64,000 nt of DNA from Eumeta japonica (taxonomy: Eukaryota; Arthropoda; Insecta; Lepidoptera; Psychidae). Positions 51,807 through 63,998 of the stretch are shown here, in pieces. Below the pieces are notes generated by a model. The model saw nothing but the letters and a program-made list of their open reading frames with translations. It ran no database searches and had not been told where the DNA came from. How positions within the stretch are numbered: position 1 is the first letter of the stretch; every line of letters begins with the position of its first letter. Location: assembly GCA_005406025.1 (NCBI GenBank), contig BGZK01001624.1:61809-125808 (forward strand), written 5' to 3'. The position numbers and the translations under genes were made by a program.

Positions 51807-51954
51807 TAACCGCATTAAGTTAGCTCCGTACACCATGTACAATTCCAGCATCAATTTGAAGGATGTTGATCGAAACGCTTTTGGTAATGGCGCGGTATTG
51901 AATTCAATTCTCCTGGTTTCACGTAGACCGTCAAGTAAAACAGATGAACAATGA

Positions 51955-54900
51955 CAAAATTAGATTCTTTGGCCATAGATTTTAAGAATTTCTGTTGCCA
52001 GTAATAGTAATTGCGATACATGAATTGTATTTATTTAAGTGCAAAAAATGTCTGATTGACAAGTAATTTTGGTGCAAGAAAAATGTAACCTAAAAGGTTT
52101 TTGACAACCAACAAAGTAAAGAAGATAAAATTCATTTTGTTTCGAAGTACCCAGGGATATGACCAAAATAAAATCAGATGTGACGCTGGAATACAACCAC
52201 AACCGCATTAATGCATAAACTGAAGAAATGCAAAACCATACATGGTTCAAGGTAATAAAAATGAAATGCAGGTGATATATGTTCTTATTAAAATCAAACG
52301 GAACCCGATATGGATATATATCACTGTATACAGTACAACGCACGAAACCCTGCCGCTGCGAAGCATACGAGCGTGGATAAGCCATTAGGAAAGCAGAGGA
52401 GAGAAGGAAGGGTCGGGGTTATTGAACCTGCGCATTGCATCATCTGCACGTAATTCATAGAGCAAAGTTCGTGCGCTTGTAACGTGAAAATGTTGTAAAC
52501 CTGTAATTGAAATAAAATTGTCAATTTCATTGTTTGTCATCCTGTTTGTAATAAAGCTGTCGAGCTTTACAACAAACAAATTGTATTTCATTCTGCAATG
52601 CAATTTATAGAATAATTGTAATTATTTATCATTATTTTCAAAGAAATTTTACCAATTTTATTTTATAGTGGTTTTCAGTAAAACTAATATTTTACTATAT
52701 TATTTGCTTATACTTTTTAAAGTGTGTTAAATGACAGAATGAAATAAAATTTCTCCCTTAAATCATCTCTCTTAGTTTTTGTAAATGTCTGAGTTATCCA
52801 AGATTTATTTAAACTTTTTATAGTGGTTTCACAAAAATATTTTGAACAGTACTTGGAAAATGGATAATAAGAAATTATGGATAAAGACTAGTCTTCTTTG
52901 ACAGCTCATTTTTTCTAGACTACCAATTCCATCGAAAAAGGATTGGGAGTAAAATTGAACAAGGAAAACCAACAATGACGGTTATTCTCAATACACCGCT
53001 GTATGTAATTAATTAAGAAGTTGTCCAGTCACTACTTGTATTATTATAATTATATACAATATAATGTTTATTTTCTTATTAAAATTGAAATAGTTATTTT
53101 TAACAATAAATAAGAAACAATAAATGGTATTGCCATGACAGCAGTAAATTCCTCCGTGCTATGGTATATACCATTTCTGCTTCTAAAATATCGTCGCTCG
53201 AAAGTAGGGCAGTGGAGATGTTTTAATATGAGAAAACTGGCTGCACCGACTTAATCGTTACCGGTTTCTGTCCATTTGTTTTCTGAGTGTTAGGTTTAAC
53301 TTATTTTTGATAGTAATTTACCGAAGTTATTTTGATACGTTCATCGTTCTGGAATAATTTGTTCTGTTAGACTTATTTTGATAATATACTAATATTCTGT
53401 AAGCATTGGCATATTTTATGAATATGCTGTTGTAATTGCATTTGCGATGATGGCGTTGTTGATAAAATATGCAGATCTTAGTTGTACTGAATGCGTACGG
53501 TGCCACCAATTTTCCTTGGTTTCATTTTCAAGTATTTAAAAATCAAAAATATATAGTATTTCAATCTGTAACCATATAATTACTTGTCTATCTCAAAAAT
53601 GCATTTAATTTTCTTTTCTATTTCTTTTGTTTTTGTAATGTGCTATTTGTTGGATAAATAAATACCAATTTTTCAGATTTATTTAAAACAAAATTAAAGC
53701 ATAATTCCAACCAAAAGTATGTATTTTTTTTTTCTCTTTCTTTTTTTTCTCTTTATTAGGGACATCAATTTAAATCCTACTACTAGTAACAAACATATAT
53801 TTTATATTACATGACCTGATTTCTTGATTTAACTTTTTTATACGAAATTACTGCAATTTAGTAGATTTAAGTAATCTAAGGTTGTGACGTTATTAAGGAG
53901 TTAAAATTAGAAGATATAATATAAACATAATATATGTCTCTTTCTGTTCCTTTGACAACCTTTAGTGCGGATTATAATCACGATTAAGTATAAATTTATA
54001 CTTTGAATTCCTGTTTAGGCAAAATCCACTGCTATAAGGAATATTTAGGATTTTTTTTAATATTAATCATTTTAAAATATTAATCAAAAATATTGAATAA
54101 TTTATATAGTAGTAATGGAAACCTGACTCCTAGATGCGGGCAGCCAGCGACATAGATTTCCACATATACATTTTTAAAAAAATATTTTGCTAAAATGGGT
54201 TATCAGATCAAACGTTTTCACGCAAATGTCCAGGTTTCAATTATTTAAAAATTGGAACTTTCTTTTTAATATCTCTACCAATTATGTTCAGCCGATTTGT
54301 AGGTGATTCTTGCCGAACCGAATCACACGCCTGATATTTTAATCAGTCTACGTTCACTATACTTTCCTTGATGGCCAAAACCGTCGCTACACCTTTTCAT
54401 ACTCAGTCACTACATCTTTTAATTCACACTATACTCTTACGTCGTTATTTTTATATTTCATCTCTATTCACTAGTATTACGCAGGGATCAGGTGGATACC
54501 TGTTCTATTTTAAAAATTGAAAAAATATGTTGACTTTAAAAGCATGTTGGTAGTGTGACAGTATATAATAGATATATATATTAACGAATATTGCACGGTT
54601 AAATGAGACATACAAATGAAAAGAAATTTTGTATTAACAAAATTGAAACAGCGGTTTTGATATCCAATTGATAAAATGTATTTCAAAAAGATATTTTACC
54701 GTCAATCTTTGACGGCGAAATGTTCTTGCCCATTTTTTTGAAATTTAAAACGCACCATTCTATGTAAGTAGCTTCATTTATTTTTACATAATCAGACGCG
54801 GACCGTGTGTAAATGGACAAATGAATTATGGTTATCATAATCACCTTTACTTTTCTTGAGTATCAACCAAACTATCCCATAAACCATCACTAAATTTTTT

Positions 54901-55734
54901 TTACTACCAAATCGCCTCTGCTAATCTTAATTTTAGTGGTAACAAATGAAGTGCCTTCACAATAATATATATTTTTTACTATCAAATGAAACATTACTAT
55001 AATAATTTTCTGAGTCGCAAATAAAGTGCCTTCGTAATCGTTTTTAATTTTATCTGAATATCCCATAGCGAATATTTTTCTGGTGTTACCATATAGCCAG
55101 GCGGTCGAATTATGCGTCGTTGTAAAGCATAGTTACGTTTAACATAAAAGGTGGCTATCGGAATCTTAAAACTAATATAATACCTACTATCGATGACAGC
55201 CATGCAGAGGCGCAACTAGGGAGGGCGGCCCGCACCGATACCAATTTCGTCAACTTTCTCTTTCAGGTATGATATTTAAAACACATTTTGTGATTGCTGT
55301 AATTGATGGCATTTCCGACTCTAATCTAAAAATTCAATTTAGAAATGGGAAAGAAAGGTGGAATTATTTTAGTTACTATTTATTATATGCTATTTTTTAG
55401 ACCTGATTATATACTTCTAGTGATTTTAAGAATGCGCGAAACAAGGCACTTAGCACCGCCTCCTTATTTTCGTGCACAAAATTCTGTTTGATACAGTTAT
55501 GCAGAGCTTACCTTAAGTTTCAGAGCCCAGCTGAAAATCAGAACTGAGGCTGAGGCTGCAGCATTTTGTTGCTGAGTTGGTCACCCTTTCGACCTCTGCT
55601 TTATTTTTTTAATTTTGTCCATGTGGTCTTAGTAAAAGTTCATTTTAAGATTTAATACATTACGTTTCTTTTGTTTGTTTGAAGGCCGAATAAAGGATTA
55701 TGATTATTACTATTATGCTACGTTTTGACCCATT
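51955..55734. other. region downstream of the CENP-I-like gene, no confident gene
   Basis: Mostly AT-rich. The minus strand from about 52610 to 52300 is GC-richer and has overlapping open segments (EIDNFISITGLQHF, then TLLYELRADDAMRRFNNPD, then MAYPRSYASQRQGF in a shifted frame). It reads like one broken coding sequence of unknown family, possibly transposon-derived. Nothing else is supported. Confidence 0.4.
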
Positions 55735-55840
55735 AGAAAAAAGCTGAATATACAACAAAGCTCGATACACTTGATCCCACACACGAGCTCACTGAAAGAA
55801 ATTCATTGAATCGTGTGTACTCATTTGCAACTCCGTACAT
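55735..55840 (+). pseudogene. small mariner transposase fragment
   Basis: The translated segment KKAEYTTKLDTL followed by THELTERNSLNRV matches the KKAGYTKKLD..VPHELT.RN motif of mariner transposases and the corresponding part of the relic at about 44590-44650. It is only about 100 bases, isolated, and 80 bases left of MITE copy C. Confidence 0.7.
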
Positions 55841-55915
55841 CTATTAGAACATATATAAAATTATGTTTAAATATTAAAGGTATATATGAAAAATGAGGAA
55901 AGGACCTAAAAGTAT

Positions 55916-56362
55916 ATACAGAATGAATTTTATCATGCGTATTTATCCGCAAATATTCATAATCTCCTTTCTCTTTATAAAAAAATATCAAAAACTATAA
56001 TCATTAAGTAACCGTTTCTGAGAAAAAATAGCATATAAACATCTACGTATAAACGTCAAAATTATTATCATTAGAACAGCTGACGCGTAGGTACTACGTC
56101 ACGCTGCCGGCCAGTGGTCCGTTCCGAGCCGCGATCATCAATCGCGAACATAGAGTAATATGAACATAAAATACGAACTTGTACTGATAAGGGTTTGTCA
56201 TCAAGTGTCGCGACCCGATCCGGGTGCCTGCGTATGCAGCTCGCCGAGCATAAGTATATTTTCAATGACACATTTTGTGCTAGATATTTTATAAAAGTTG
56301 TACTAAAAAGAAGAGATTGCGAATACTCTGTGAAGAGATGCATGATCGAATGCACCTGTATA
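55916..56362. mobile_element. MITE family copy C
   Basis: Left end TATACAGAATGAATTTTATC; right end in reverse complement TATACAGGTGCATTCGATCA. The shared subterminal text includes CAAATATTCATAATCTCC and GAGAAAAAATAGC. The interior is GC-rich (56080-56135, 56205-56245) and has no transposase. It stands 295 bases left of the BEL element. Confidence 0.78.
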
Positions 56363-56657
56363 ACAGAAAGCATCGATGTTTAAATTTGTGTTTCTGTTTG
56401 CACACGTCCCTGATATTACTGAACGGATTATACCTAATGAATTTCTTAGTATGTAAATAGAGCTTGATTCTTGGAGTAGAATTTAAATTCGAGCTTTTAT
56501 TTAATTTAAATCTGATGCTAGGAAAAAGTTATCCCTACTTAGAAGCCCAAGAAGTTCAGTGAAAAATAAACAAAACTTACACTTAACCTTTCTTGATCAT
56601 GACGCGCTTGACTTAATGAAAAACTAACTGGTAGAAATTGAGAACGGTAACTATAGT

Positions 56658-57279
56658 TGTTACGGACAGCCGCGCAATTAACGTAAAATTAAATTTAAAA
56701 TTGTATTGTCTTATTCGGCTTAAAAGTGTTTGTGTGTGTTCTGTGTTTTTATTAAAGAGTTTTTCTATAGTTTTTAATTACCGGGTACTAGTTTTTAAGG
56801 AAAATATTTGTTTGTTAAAATTTGTATTGATTAATTGAATATTTGAAATGTAATGTGCGTGTGAGTTGCATACGAAATCGTGCTTTGGGAGGACCAATGA
56901 TAGGCCTTAAAAGCGGCCGTCGTTACGGCACGGCCGCTAATCGGTGTCTCAGGCGCTAGTGGCGCCAATGCATTTCTGACAATGCATATGTAATTAAGTG
57001 CATGGCCACGCCTCCCAATTAAAATGTATGCAACTCACATGTGCAACGGATGCACCACCATAAAATGCAGTGGGAGTGGTGCATCCGACACAGTTGCTAG
57101 CCAACCGTCATCTTGTGAAGCTCGGCTTAATAAAGTCTGAAAGAAAGAAAACGCTGTCCATTATTGACCACGCCGCCACACTGCAAGAAATCCGCCGACC
57201 ATAAAAAGAAGCGTGCGCATCGTGAGAGAGGCAATCCGGGGTGCGGGCTTACGCGGCGATAGCCGAAATCGCCGTTACA
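56658..57279 (+). repeat. 5' LTR of the BEL/Pao element
   Basis: 622 bases, TG...CA ends. It contains AATAAA at 57129-57134 and a 12-base inverted repeat (CGGATGCACCAC at 57047-57058, GTGGTGCATCCG at 57076-57087) around an ATAAAATG promoter-like core. It also has a GGCCGT/ACGGCC palindrome at 56912-56938. Compared with the right LTR most differences are one- or two-base length changes in T, A, C or G runs, with few substitutions. Confidence 0.95.
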
Positions 57280-57281
57280 GC

Positions 57282-57299
57282 TGGTCCTTCGAGCCGGAT
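57282..57299 (+). other. primer-binding site, tRNA-Tyr type
   Basis: TGGTCCTTCGAGCCGGAT starts two bases after the LTR. Its reverse complement ends in ...CGGCTCGAAGGACCA, which is the 3' end of eukaryotic tRNA-Tyr with the added CCA. Minus-strand DNA synthesis would start here. Confidence 0.8.
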
Positions 57300-57742
57300 T
57301 ATCCTGAACAAATTTTACGAGTAAGTCGTGTGCTTCGGATTTTATTTCCGTGCACGCTTCGGACAGTGAGAGGGTCACCTAGCGGTGTTAACGACATCTC
57401 ACTGTTTAACGCTTTCGAGCGGTGTGACTAGTTGAGGCGTGGTCACCGGTTGCCGAGTACGATCTCGGCGCCGAATAGCCTTGTCGCGTCGATACGCATG
57501 CACAGATAGCCGGACTGTGGCACGCCTGGCGACGGTCGCTCCCACCGAAGCTCTATTGCGCACCCTGACTCTGTGCATGTCCACTGTCGAGCGGGCCACA
57601 CCTACCCTTCCCGTTTTCCATCCTCGTATTGAGCATATCCTCGTCTCGAGGACCTCGTACGAGCTGTTAGGGACCGTTAGGGATTGAAGATTGAAGAATT
57701 GAACTTGAAGATGGACAGCAAGCGTGTACAAGAGCGCGCAAA

Positions 57743-59345
57743 ATGAACACAGCCGAGCAAGAGAACGAAACGTCAATGAGTGCGCCAAAGCCGGTCGTCA
57801 GAAACGGGCACGTCGTCGACAACGTGGGACCACGGTACGAATGAAAACTTGAGCGGAAGTTCGCCTGGGCAGGAGAGGATCGACGAGGAAGTTTGTGACT
57901 TGCATGCGGATACGAGATCCGACCGAGTCGACGCTCCGAATGAAGCCGGCGCATCTGATGCAACACTTGGCCCTCTAGCGGCAAATATGCGAAACCGAAG
58001 TCCCGCACATCAGTTGAACATTGACGATTCGAACAGAAATGTGAACACGGCGCGACAGAAGAAGCACGCCGCGTTATTGGCTCAACTAGAATTTGAGCAA
58101 TTGGAAAGTGAAAGGATAGCTGCACGAGCCGCGGTCGCGCGTACAAAATGTTGTTTACGCCTGGAAGCGGACGAAGAGGATTCGGGCGATTTGATTGATT
58201 GTGATAACGCGTCCCATTTATCCAAAACGGATAAACTTGAGAAACGGACCGTTACGTTGGGCGACATTGAGCCCGTGCCCGAATCGAGTCCGACGACAGC
58301 GCCACCACCGCCACCGACGGCATGCAGCGAAATTAATAGTGCATCCCCTCGTAATACCGACTCGAATATGAGCGAATCCACATTGGCCGATGCGATCGTA
58401 CTCGCGATCAAGACTGCTAGCAAAGAAACATCGAAAATTGTGAACGAGCCGTCTAAAACTCTGGCAGATCTGCCGAGTTTCTGTGGAAATGTTAGCGAAT
58501 GGATCGCATTTCGATCGGTATACAATGACACGTCGGGACTATTCAGCAATGTTCAAAACGTAGCACGGATCCGCAAAGCGCTCAGTGGCGAAGCGCGTGA
58601 AACTTGTGAAGCCTTGATCTATACTGAAACGGATCCGCTACAAATTATGCGAGTGCTCGAGCGCAGGTTCGGGCGACCTGACGCCATAATCAAACAGGAG
58701 CTAAATAAATTGAGACGTATGATGCCGATGAACGGTGGAATGGGCAACATCAGCTCGTTCGCCAATAAAGTAATAATTGTGTTGCGGCCATACGCACGTT
58801 GAATAAATTGAGCTACCTGTCCGCCCCGAAATGACCGATGAGATAGTTGACAAATTCAATGACATCTTGAAATTCAAATGGTGCGAATATAAGGACTCTC
58901 AGAACAGCGACGAGCCCGAACTTGTGATGTTGTCAACTTTTTTGAATAAGATAGCCGACCAGTGCAGCGCCTCCATGCCGATAGAGAAAGGCGGCAGTAG
59001 AAATTTGAGGCCTACACCGGAACGACGCCCGCGAAGAACAAACACGATCAACACTATGAAGTACGATGACAACAACTCGAATTCGCACACCGCCTTCCAG
59101 CCATCAAATCGGTCAACAATAAATGTGAAAATGATATGTCCGCTCTGTAACAACGAACACGGCTTACCCGACTGCGGCGAATTTGTGAAGTTGAATATGA
59201 GCGAAAATGGGACGCCGCGAAAAGGCTTCGCATGTGTTTCCGATGCCTGAGGGCCGTCACATGCAAGCCGTGCAGAGGAAAGCCCTGTAAGATATGTCGA
59301 GGCGGACATCATAGGCTACTCCACCAAGAGCGGACCACGAGAGGG
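57743..59345 (+). pseudogene. BEL/Pao gag region, frameshifted
   Basis: The first ATG (57743, MNTAEQEN) runs only to a TGA at about 57841, while the main gag frame is open in another frame from about 57780 to 58802. That frame carries the DUF1759-type segment LPSFCGNVSEWIAFRSVYND ... ALSGEARE ... LERRFGRPD (about 58465-58720). A third piece (58831-59250) continues gag. Zinc knuckles follow: CPLCNNEHGLPDC at about 59139 and a run of CxxC pairs ending in GHHRLLH at about 59235-59323, the latter in yet another frame. At least three frame changes make this copy non-coding as given. Confidence 0.88.
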
Positions 59346-59409
59346 TCATGAGGGAGCGCCCAGACGACAGCCGTCGTCACCGAGCACACGGCGGTATCTG
59401 TAAACAATG

Positions 59410-62400
59410 TTAATACAATGCGCGCATACTTGAAAATTGTTCCGGTCGAGCTGTATGGCCCCGAAGGTTCGATGAAGGTCCACGCACTCCTGACGAAGGC
59501 TCCACGGTCACCTTAATCGATGAGCAGGTGGCGAATCGAATCGGAGCGAAAGGACGCCGCGAAACGTTACGCGTCTCGAGTGTCGGTGGCAATGAGATAA
59601 CCGATGAAAAATCGCGGGTCATTCGAGTTAAAATCAAAGGCTTGTTTTCTCGAAACTTGAAACTCATGACAGCTCAGACCATCAGAAACCTGAAGCTAGC
59701 TCCGCAACGCGTAGAGCGCGCCACCGTCGCAGCCTGCTCGCACTTGACAGATATCGCTGAAAATTTGATCTATGACGCTGCCGCACCGTGCATCTTGATC
59801 GGTCAGGATAATTGGGGCTTGATTGTGTCGCGACAAATTAAGAGTCGCGCAAACCAGCCTGCCGCCTCCTTGACTCAACTGGGCTGGGTGTTACATGGAT
59901 GCTGCTCCAGTTTATCACGACCGATAAATACCGTACATCACTTGCGACCGTCCGACGCTTCCGACATTGAACTGAATGATATTGTGAAACGGCATTTCGA
60001 AATTGAATCCCTCGGCGTGGCTCCGCGTAAACCGAGCCACGATCCAGAAGAGAGGGCGCTCGTTGCTAGATAGCAATAGTGTAAGATTACCGAGCGGTCA
60101 GTTCGAAACATGCCTATTGTGGAAGTCGGACAACGAAACGATGCCTGAAAGTTATGACACAGCGATGCGACGTCTGCGCAGCATGGAAAAGAAATTGTCA
60201 AAGAATGATAATTTGAAACGTGAATATTGTGAACAGATCAATAATCTGTTAAAAAACGGGTACGCAGAGCCAGCGCCGAATCAATCTACATCCGAACGCT
60301 TGTGGTACCTGCCTCATTTCGCCGTCACGCATCCGCAGAAGAAGAAAGTCCGCCTTGTCTTTGATGCGGCCGCCCGTACGAACGGCAAATGTCTGAACGA
60401 TGCATTGCTCACGGGCCCCGATTTAATAAGATCACTATTGGGTGTACTCGTCCGATTCAGACAGGGCCGCGTAGCGGTGTCGGCCGACATCAAGGAAATG
60501 TTCCTGCGGGTCAAAATCAGAAAAGAAGATCGAGACCTTACGATTCCTGTGGCGAAATAACATGCACGAAAATCCACAAGAGTACCGAATGACGTCACTG
60601 ATTTCGGCGCCGCCTCATCGCCTTGTACTGCGATCTACATCAAAAATCGCAACGCCTCAGAATTTGAACTTGAGTACCCGGAGGCGTGCAAAGCGATACG
60701 ATTAGATCACTATGTTGATGACTTCTTGAAAAGTTTTAACAGTATAGAGGAAGCCAGGCGTGTTTCGAAACAAGTTTACGAGATTCATCGAAAGGCAGCC
60801 TTCGAGTTACGCGGTTGGGCGAGTAACGAAATTGAAGTCTTGAATGAAATGCCCGACACGCGAAATGACGACAATGTACAACTCGGGGCGACACACGAAT
60901 TGAAAACCCTCGGCCTACAGTGGGACATCAATAATGACGCCCTGGTTTCAATCTCGGCCTGCGGAACACGCCTACTGAAGTATTGGAAACATCGCTTCCA
61001 CCAACAAAACGACAAGTCACGAGTGCAGTCATGTCCGTGTTCGACCCGCTCGGTCTGGCCTCGCCCGTCCTCATCACGGGCAAATGCATGCTCCAGGACA
61101 TATGGAGATCAGGGATCGACTGGGACGAAACAATAGAAGCCGATGCACATAAGAAGTGGCTAAAATGGGTGAACGACATAAAGAAGCTGGCATCGATCAG
61201 AATACCTCGATGCATATCGCCCGGCACACCGAGGGGAGCTACATGTTCGTCGACGCGAGCGAAAAGTCGTACGCTGCGGCCGTATTGGCGTATAAAATTG
61301 AGCGAACACGAAAGCGCAGTTTCGCTAATAGCAGGAAAGCTCGCGTCGCTCCCTTGAAAGTCATATCGATCCCTCGGCTCGAATTGCAAGCGGCGCTGTT
61401 AGGCGCTCGATTGGCTTCGTCGATACTAACTGAAATCGAATTGAATGTGACCCGCAAAATATTTTGGACTGATTCTCGCACAGTTCTATCTTGATCCGCT
61501 CCGACCCACGGTCGTTCAAACCGTTTGTCGCTCATCGCCTGGCCGAATTGGAGGAACACACGACGGTGAAATGTTGGAGGTGGGTGCCTACGAAATTGAA
61601 CGTCGCTGATGACGCGACACGAGACCCGCCTACCCACTTTGATGAAACGCACCGATGGTTCCACGGACCCGATTTCCCGCAAAAGCGAAGACGAATGGCC
61701 GCAGGAAACTGTTGAAAGCGAACGACCGACGGGGAGGAGATCATGTACGACGTTGACACTGGTCAATAAAGAAGACTCGCAAGTCGTACCAAACGTGAGC
61801 CGATTCTCGAGTTGGACCCGATTACTCCGCAGTACGGCCAGAGTATTGCAAGCTATTGATTTGTTTCGGGTCAAACGAAAAGTTAATGCATTGAAACATA
61901 AGAGGACGGCAACTAAAACGAGTTCAGACCCAACGTGGAAGCACATAAGCAAGAAGGCGCATACACCAGCCCAGAAAGACAATAGAAGACTTGAAGAGAA
62001 CGATCGGCACCTTTGAGTTTGAATTGTGATTACATTCGAAGGGCCGAAACGTTACTTTGCTCGAGGCGCAAAATGTTTTGAAAGAAACGACACACTTACG
62101 AGAAGGCAAAGCGGTCACACGAAGAAGCCGTCTACGAAAGTTTGCTATGGAATTGATGAAAACGGCGTTCTTCGTCTGAAAGGAAGAATAAAGGCCGCTA
62201 AAGATGTGTCGTTTACCTTAAATCGCCCGCTGCTCAGTGGCGATAGTTCGATCGCAAAATTGATCATGAAACACTACCATGAAAGGTTCAATCACGGAAA
62301 CCACAACACCGTGATGAACGAAATTAGGCAGAAATATTATATCACGTCGTTGCGATCGAAACTGCGAAAAATCGCCCACGAATGTCAATGGTGCAGAATT

Positions 62401-63368
62401 AACAGAAGTCTGCCGAAAATGCCGTCTGCGGAGGGTGATGCCTCCCGAACGCCTACGTCATCACCAACCCCTTCACGTGTACGGGGTCGATTATTTCGGG
62501 CCTATGAGTGTGACGATAGGCCGCAGACACGAAAAGAGATACGGGCGCTATTCACATGCCTGACAACACGCCGTACATATTGAACTGGCGGAGTCTTTGT
62601 CATCAGACTCCATGATACTGGCTTTGCGTCGATTCATCGCTCGAAGAGGAACTCCGAGAGTGATGTATTCGGACAACGGCACGAATTTCGTCGGCGCAAA
62701 CAAAGAACTGATGAACATACAAGAGGTACACGAGAAGATGAAGAAAGAAGCCGACGTCCGCACCATAACTTGGAAGTTCATACCTCCCGGCGCTCCGAAC
62801 ATGGGTGGCGCCTGGGAGCGTTTGGTGCGATCTATCAAAACCGCGTTGGCCGCTACATTGAGAGAGAGGAGCCCTCGCGAAGAAGTTCTCCACACCCTAC
62901 TGCTGGAAGCCGAGCACATTGTCAACTCCAGACCGTTGACGGAGGTGGACGTCGAACCTGCCGAGGCCGAGGGTCACGCCTAACCACTTCCTGATCGGGC
63001 GCTCCCGCGCCGCAGCGGGCCACTTTGACGACAACGTGCTCCTCGGGCCTGCAAACTGGCGCACGTCAGCGCCTCGCCGATCACTTCTGGCAGAGGTGGT
63101 TGAGAATACTTACCGACTCTGGTGCCGGGCGCGCGGCGACCCTATATGCCGCGCGCCGGCCGAGGGCGACATCGTGCTGATCGTCGACTCATCATCACCT
63201 CGATACTCGTGGCCTCGAGGCAGAATTAAGAAGACCTACCCGGGTCCTGACAACCAGGTTCGTGTGGTGGACGTCGAGACGACTGGTGGCGTTCTGCGGC
63301 GTCCCACTTCGAAGATCGTCGTGCTGGTGTCAGCTGAGGCGACGGCTGTTCCGTGTCCTGAAGTGTAG
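59410..63368 (+). pseudogene. BEL/Pao pol region, frameshifted
   Basis: In order: retropepsin-like region (ELYGPEGSMKVHALL, then IDEQVANRIGAKG, with a frame break around 59490 that removes the catalytic-site reading); a conserved LIGQDNWGL block; reverse transcriptase (RLWYLPHFAV, VRLVFDAAAR, SADIKEMFL, and YVDD at 60711-60722); RNase H ([13 protein letters not shown] near 61243, [10 protein letters not shown] near 61470); integrase with an HH-CC finger (HYHERFNHGNH ... ECQWC, 62270-62395), the core (DYFGPM, DNGTNFVGAN near 62678, GGAWERLV near 62808); and a DUF5641-type end (63036-63330, PRGRIKKTYPG). Frame breaks occur near 60070, 60560, 61000-61140, 61490, 61715, 62020 and 62480-62580. Several are one-base length changes. 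Confidence 0.92.
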
Positions 63369-63376
63369 TGGCGCAC

Positions 63377-63387
63377 CGAGGGGAGAA
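63377..63387 (+). other. polypurine tract
   Basis: The all-purine run GAGGGGAGAA (approximate limits) ends right before the TG of the 3' LTR, the expected primer for plus-strand synthesis. Confidence 0.75.
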
Positions 63388-63998
63388 TGTTACGGACAGC
63401 CGCGCAATTAACGTAAATTAATGTAAATTTAAAATTGTATTGTCTATTCGGCTTAAAAGTGTTTATATGTGTGTTCTGTGTTTATTAAAGAGTTTTTCTA
63501 TAGTTTTAATTACCCGGGTACTAGTTTTAAGGAAAATATTTGTTTGTTAGAATTTTGTATTGATTAATTGAATATTTGAAATGTAATGTGCGTGTGAGTT
63601 GCATACGAAATCGTGCTTTGGTGGGAGGACCAATGATAGGCCTTAAAAGCGGCCGTCGTTACGGCACGGCCGCTAATCGGTGTCTCAGGCGCTAGTGGCG
63701 CCAATGCATTTTGACAATGCATATGTAAATTAAGTGCATGGCCACGCTCTCCCAATTAAAATGTATGCAACTCATGTCAACGGATGCACCACCTATAAAA
63801 TGCAGTGGGAGGTGCATCCGACACGTTGCTAGCCAACCGTCATCTTGTGAAGCTCGGCTTAATAAAGTCTGAAAGAAAGAAAACGCTGTCCATTATTGAC
63901 CACGCCACACTGCAAGAAATCCGCCGACCATAGAAAGAAGCGCGCATCGTGAAGAGAGGCAACTGGCTTACGCGGCGATAGCCGAAATCGCCGTTACA
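63388..63998 (+). repeat. 3' LTR of the BEL/Pao element
   Basis: 611 bases; same ends as the 5' LTR. It has a full TATAAAA at 63794-63800 within a 10-base inverted repeat (63781-63790 and 63811-63820) and AATAAA at 63861-63866. It is 11 bases shorter than its partner, mainly through small indels. Confidence 0.95.

Larger units (their letters stand above)
56658..63998 (+). mobile_element. BEL/Pao LTR retrotransposon, complete structure
   Basis: 7.3 kb with LTRs at 56658-57279 and 63388-63998, both TGTTACGG...CCGTTACA. A primer-binding site follows the left LTR by two bases and a polypurine tract abuts the right LTR. Inside are gag with zinc knuckles, an aspartic protease region, reverse transcriptase, RNase H, integrase and a C-terminal DUF5641-type domain, in BEL/Pao order (integrase after RNase H). 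No envelope gene is seen between pol and the polypurine tract. Many frameshifts break the coding region. The five bases left of the element are ATAGT; the window ends two bases after the right LTR with AT, consistent with an ATAGT target duplication. Confidence 0.95.

Noticed and set aside
51739..51954. Shifted-frame continuation of the last CENP-I-like exon
   Set aside because: It could be the true C-terminus after another frame break, but the residues do not clearly match CENP-I, so the stop at 51806 was kept.
58082..58549. 155-codon minus-strand ORF in the retrotransposon
   Set aside because: Antisense shadow of gag; GC-rich DNA gives open antisense frames.
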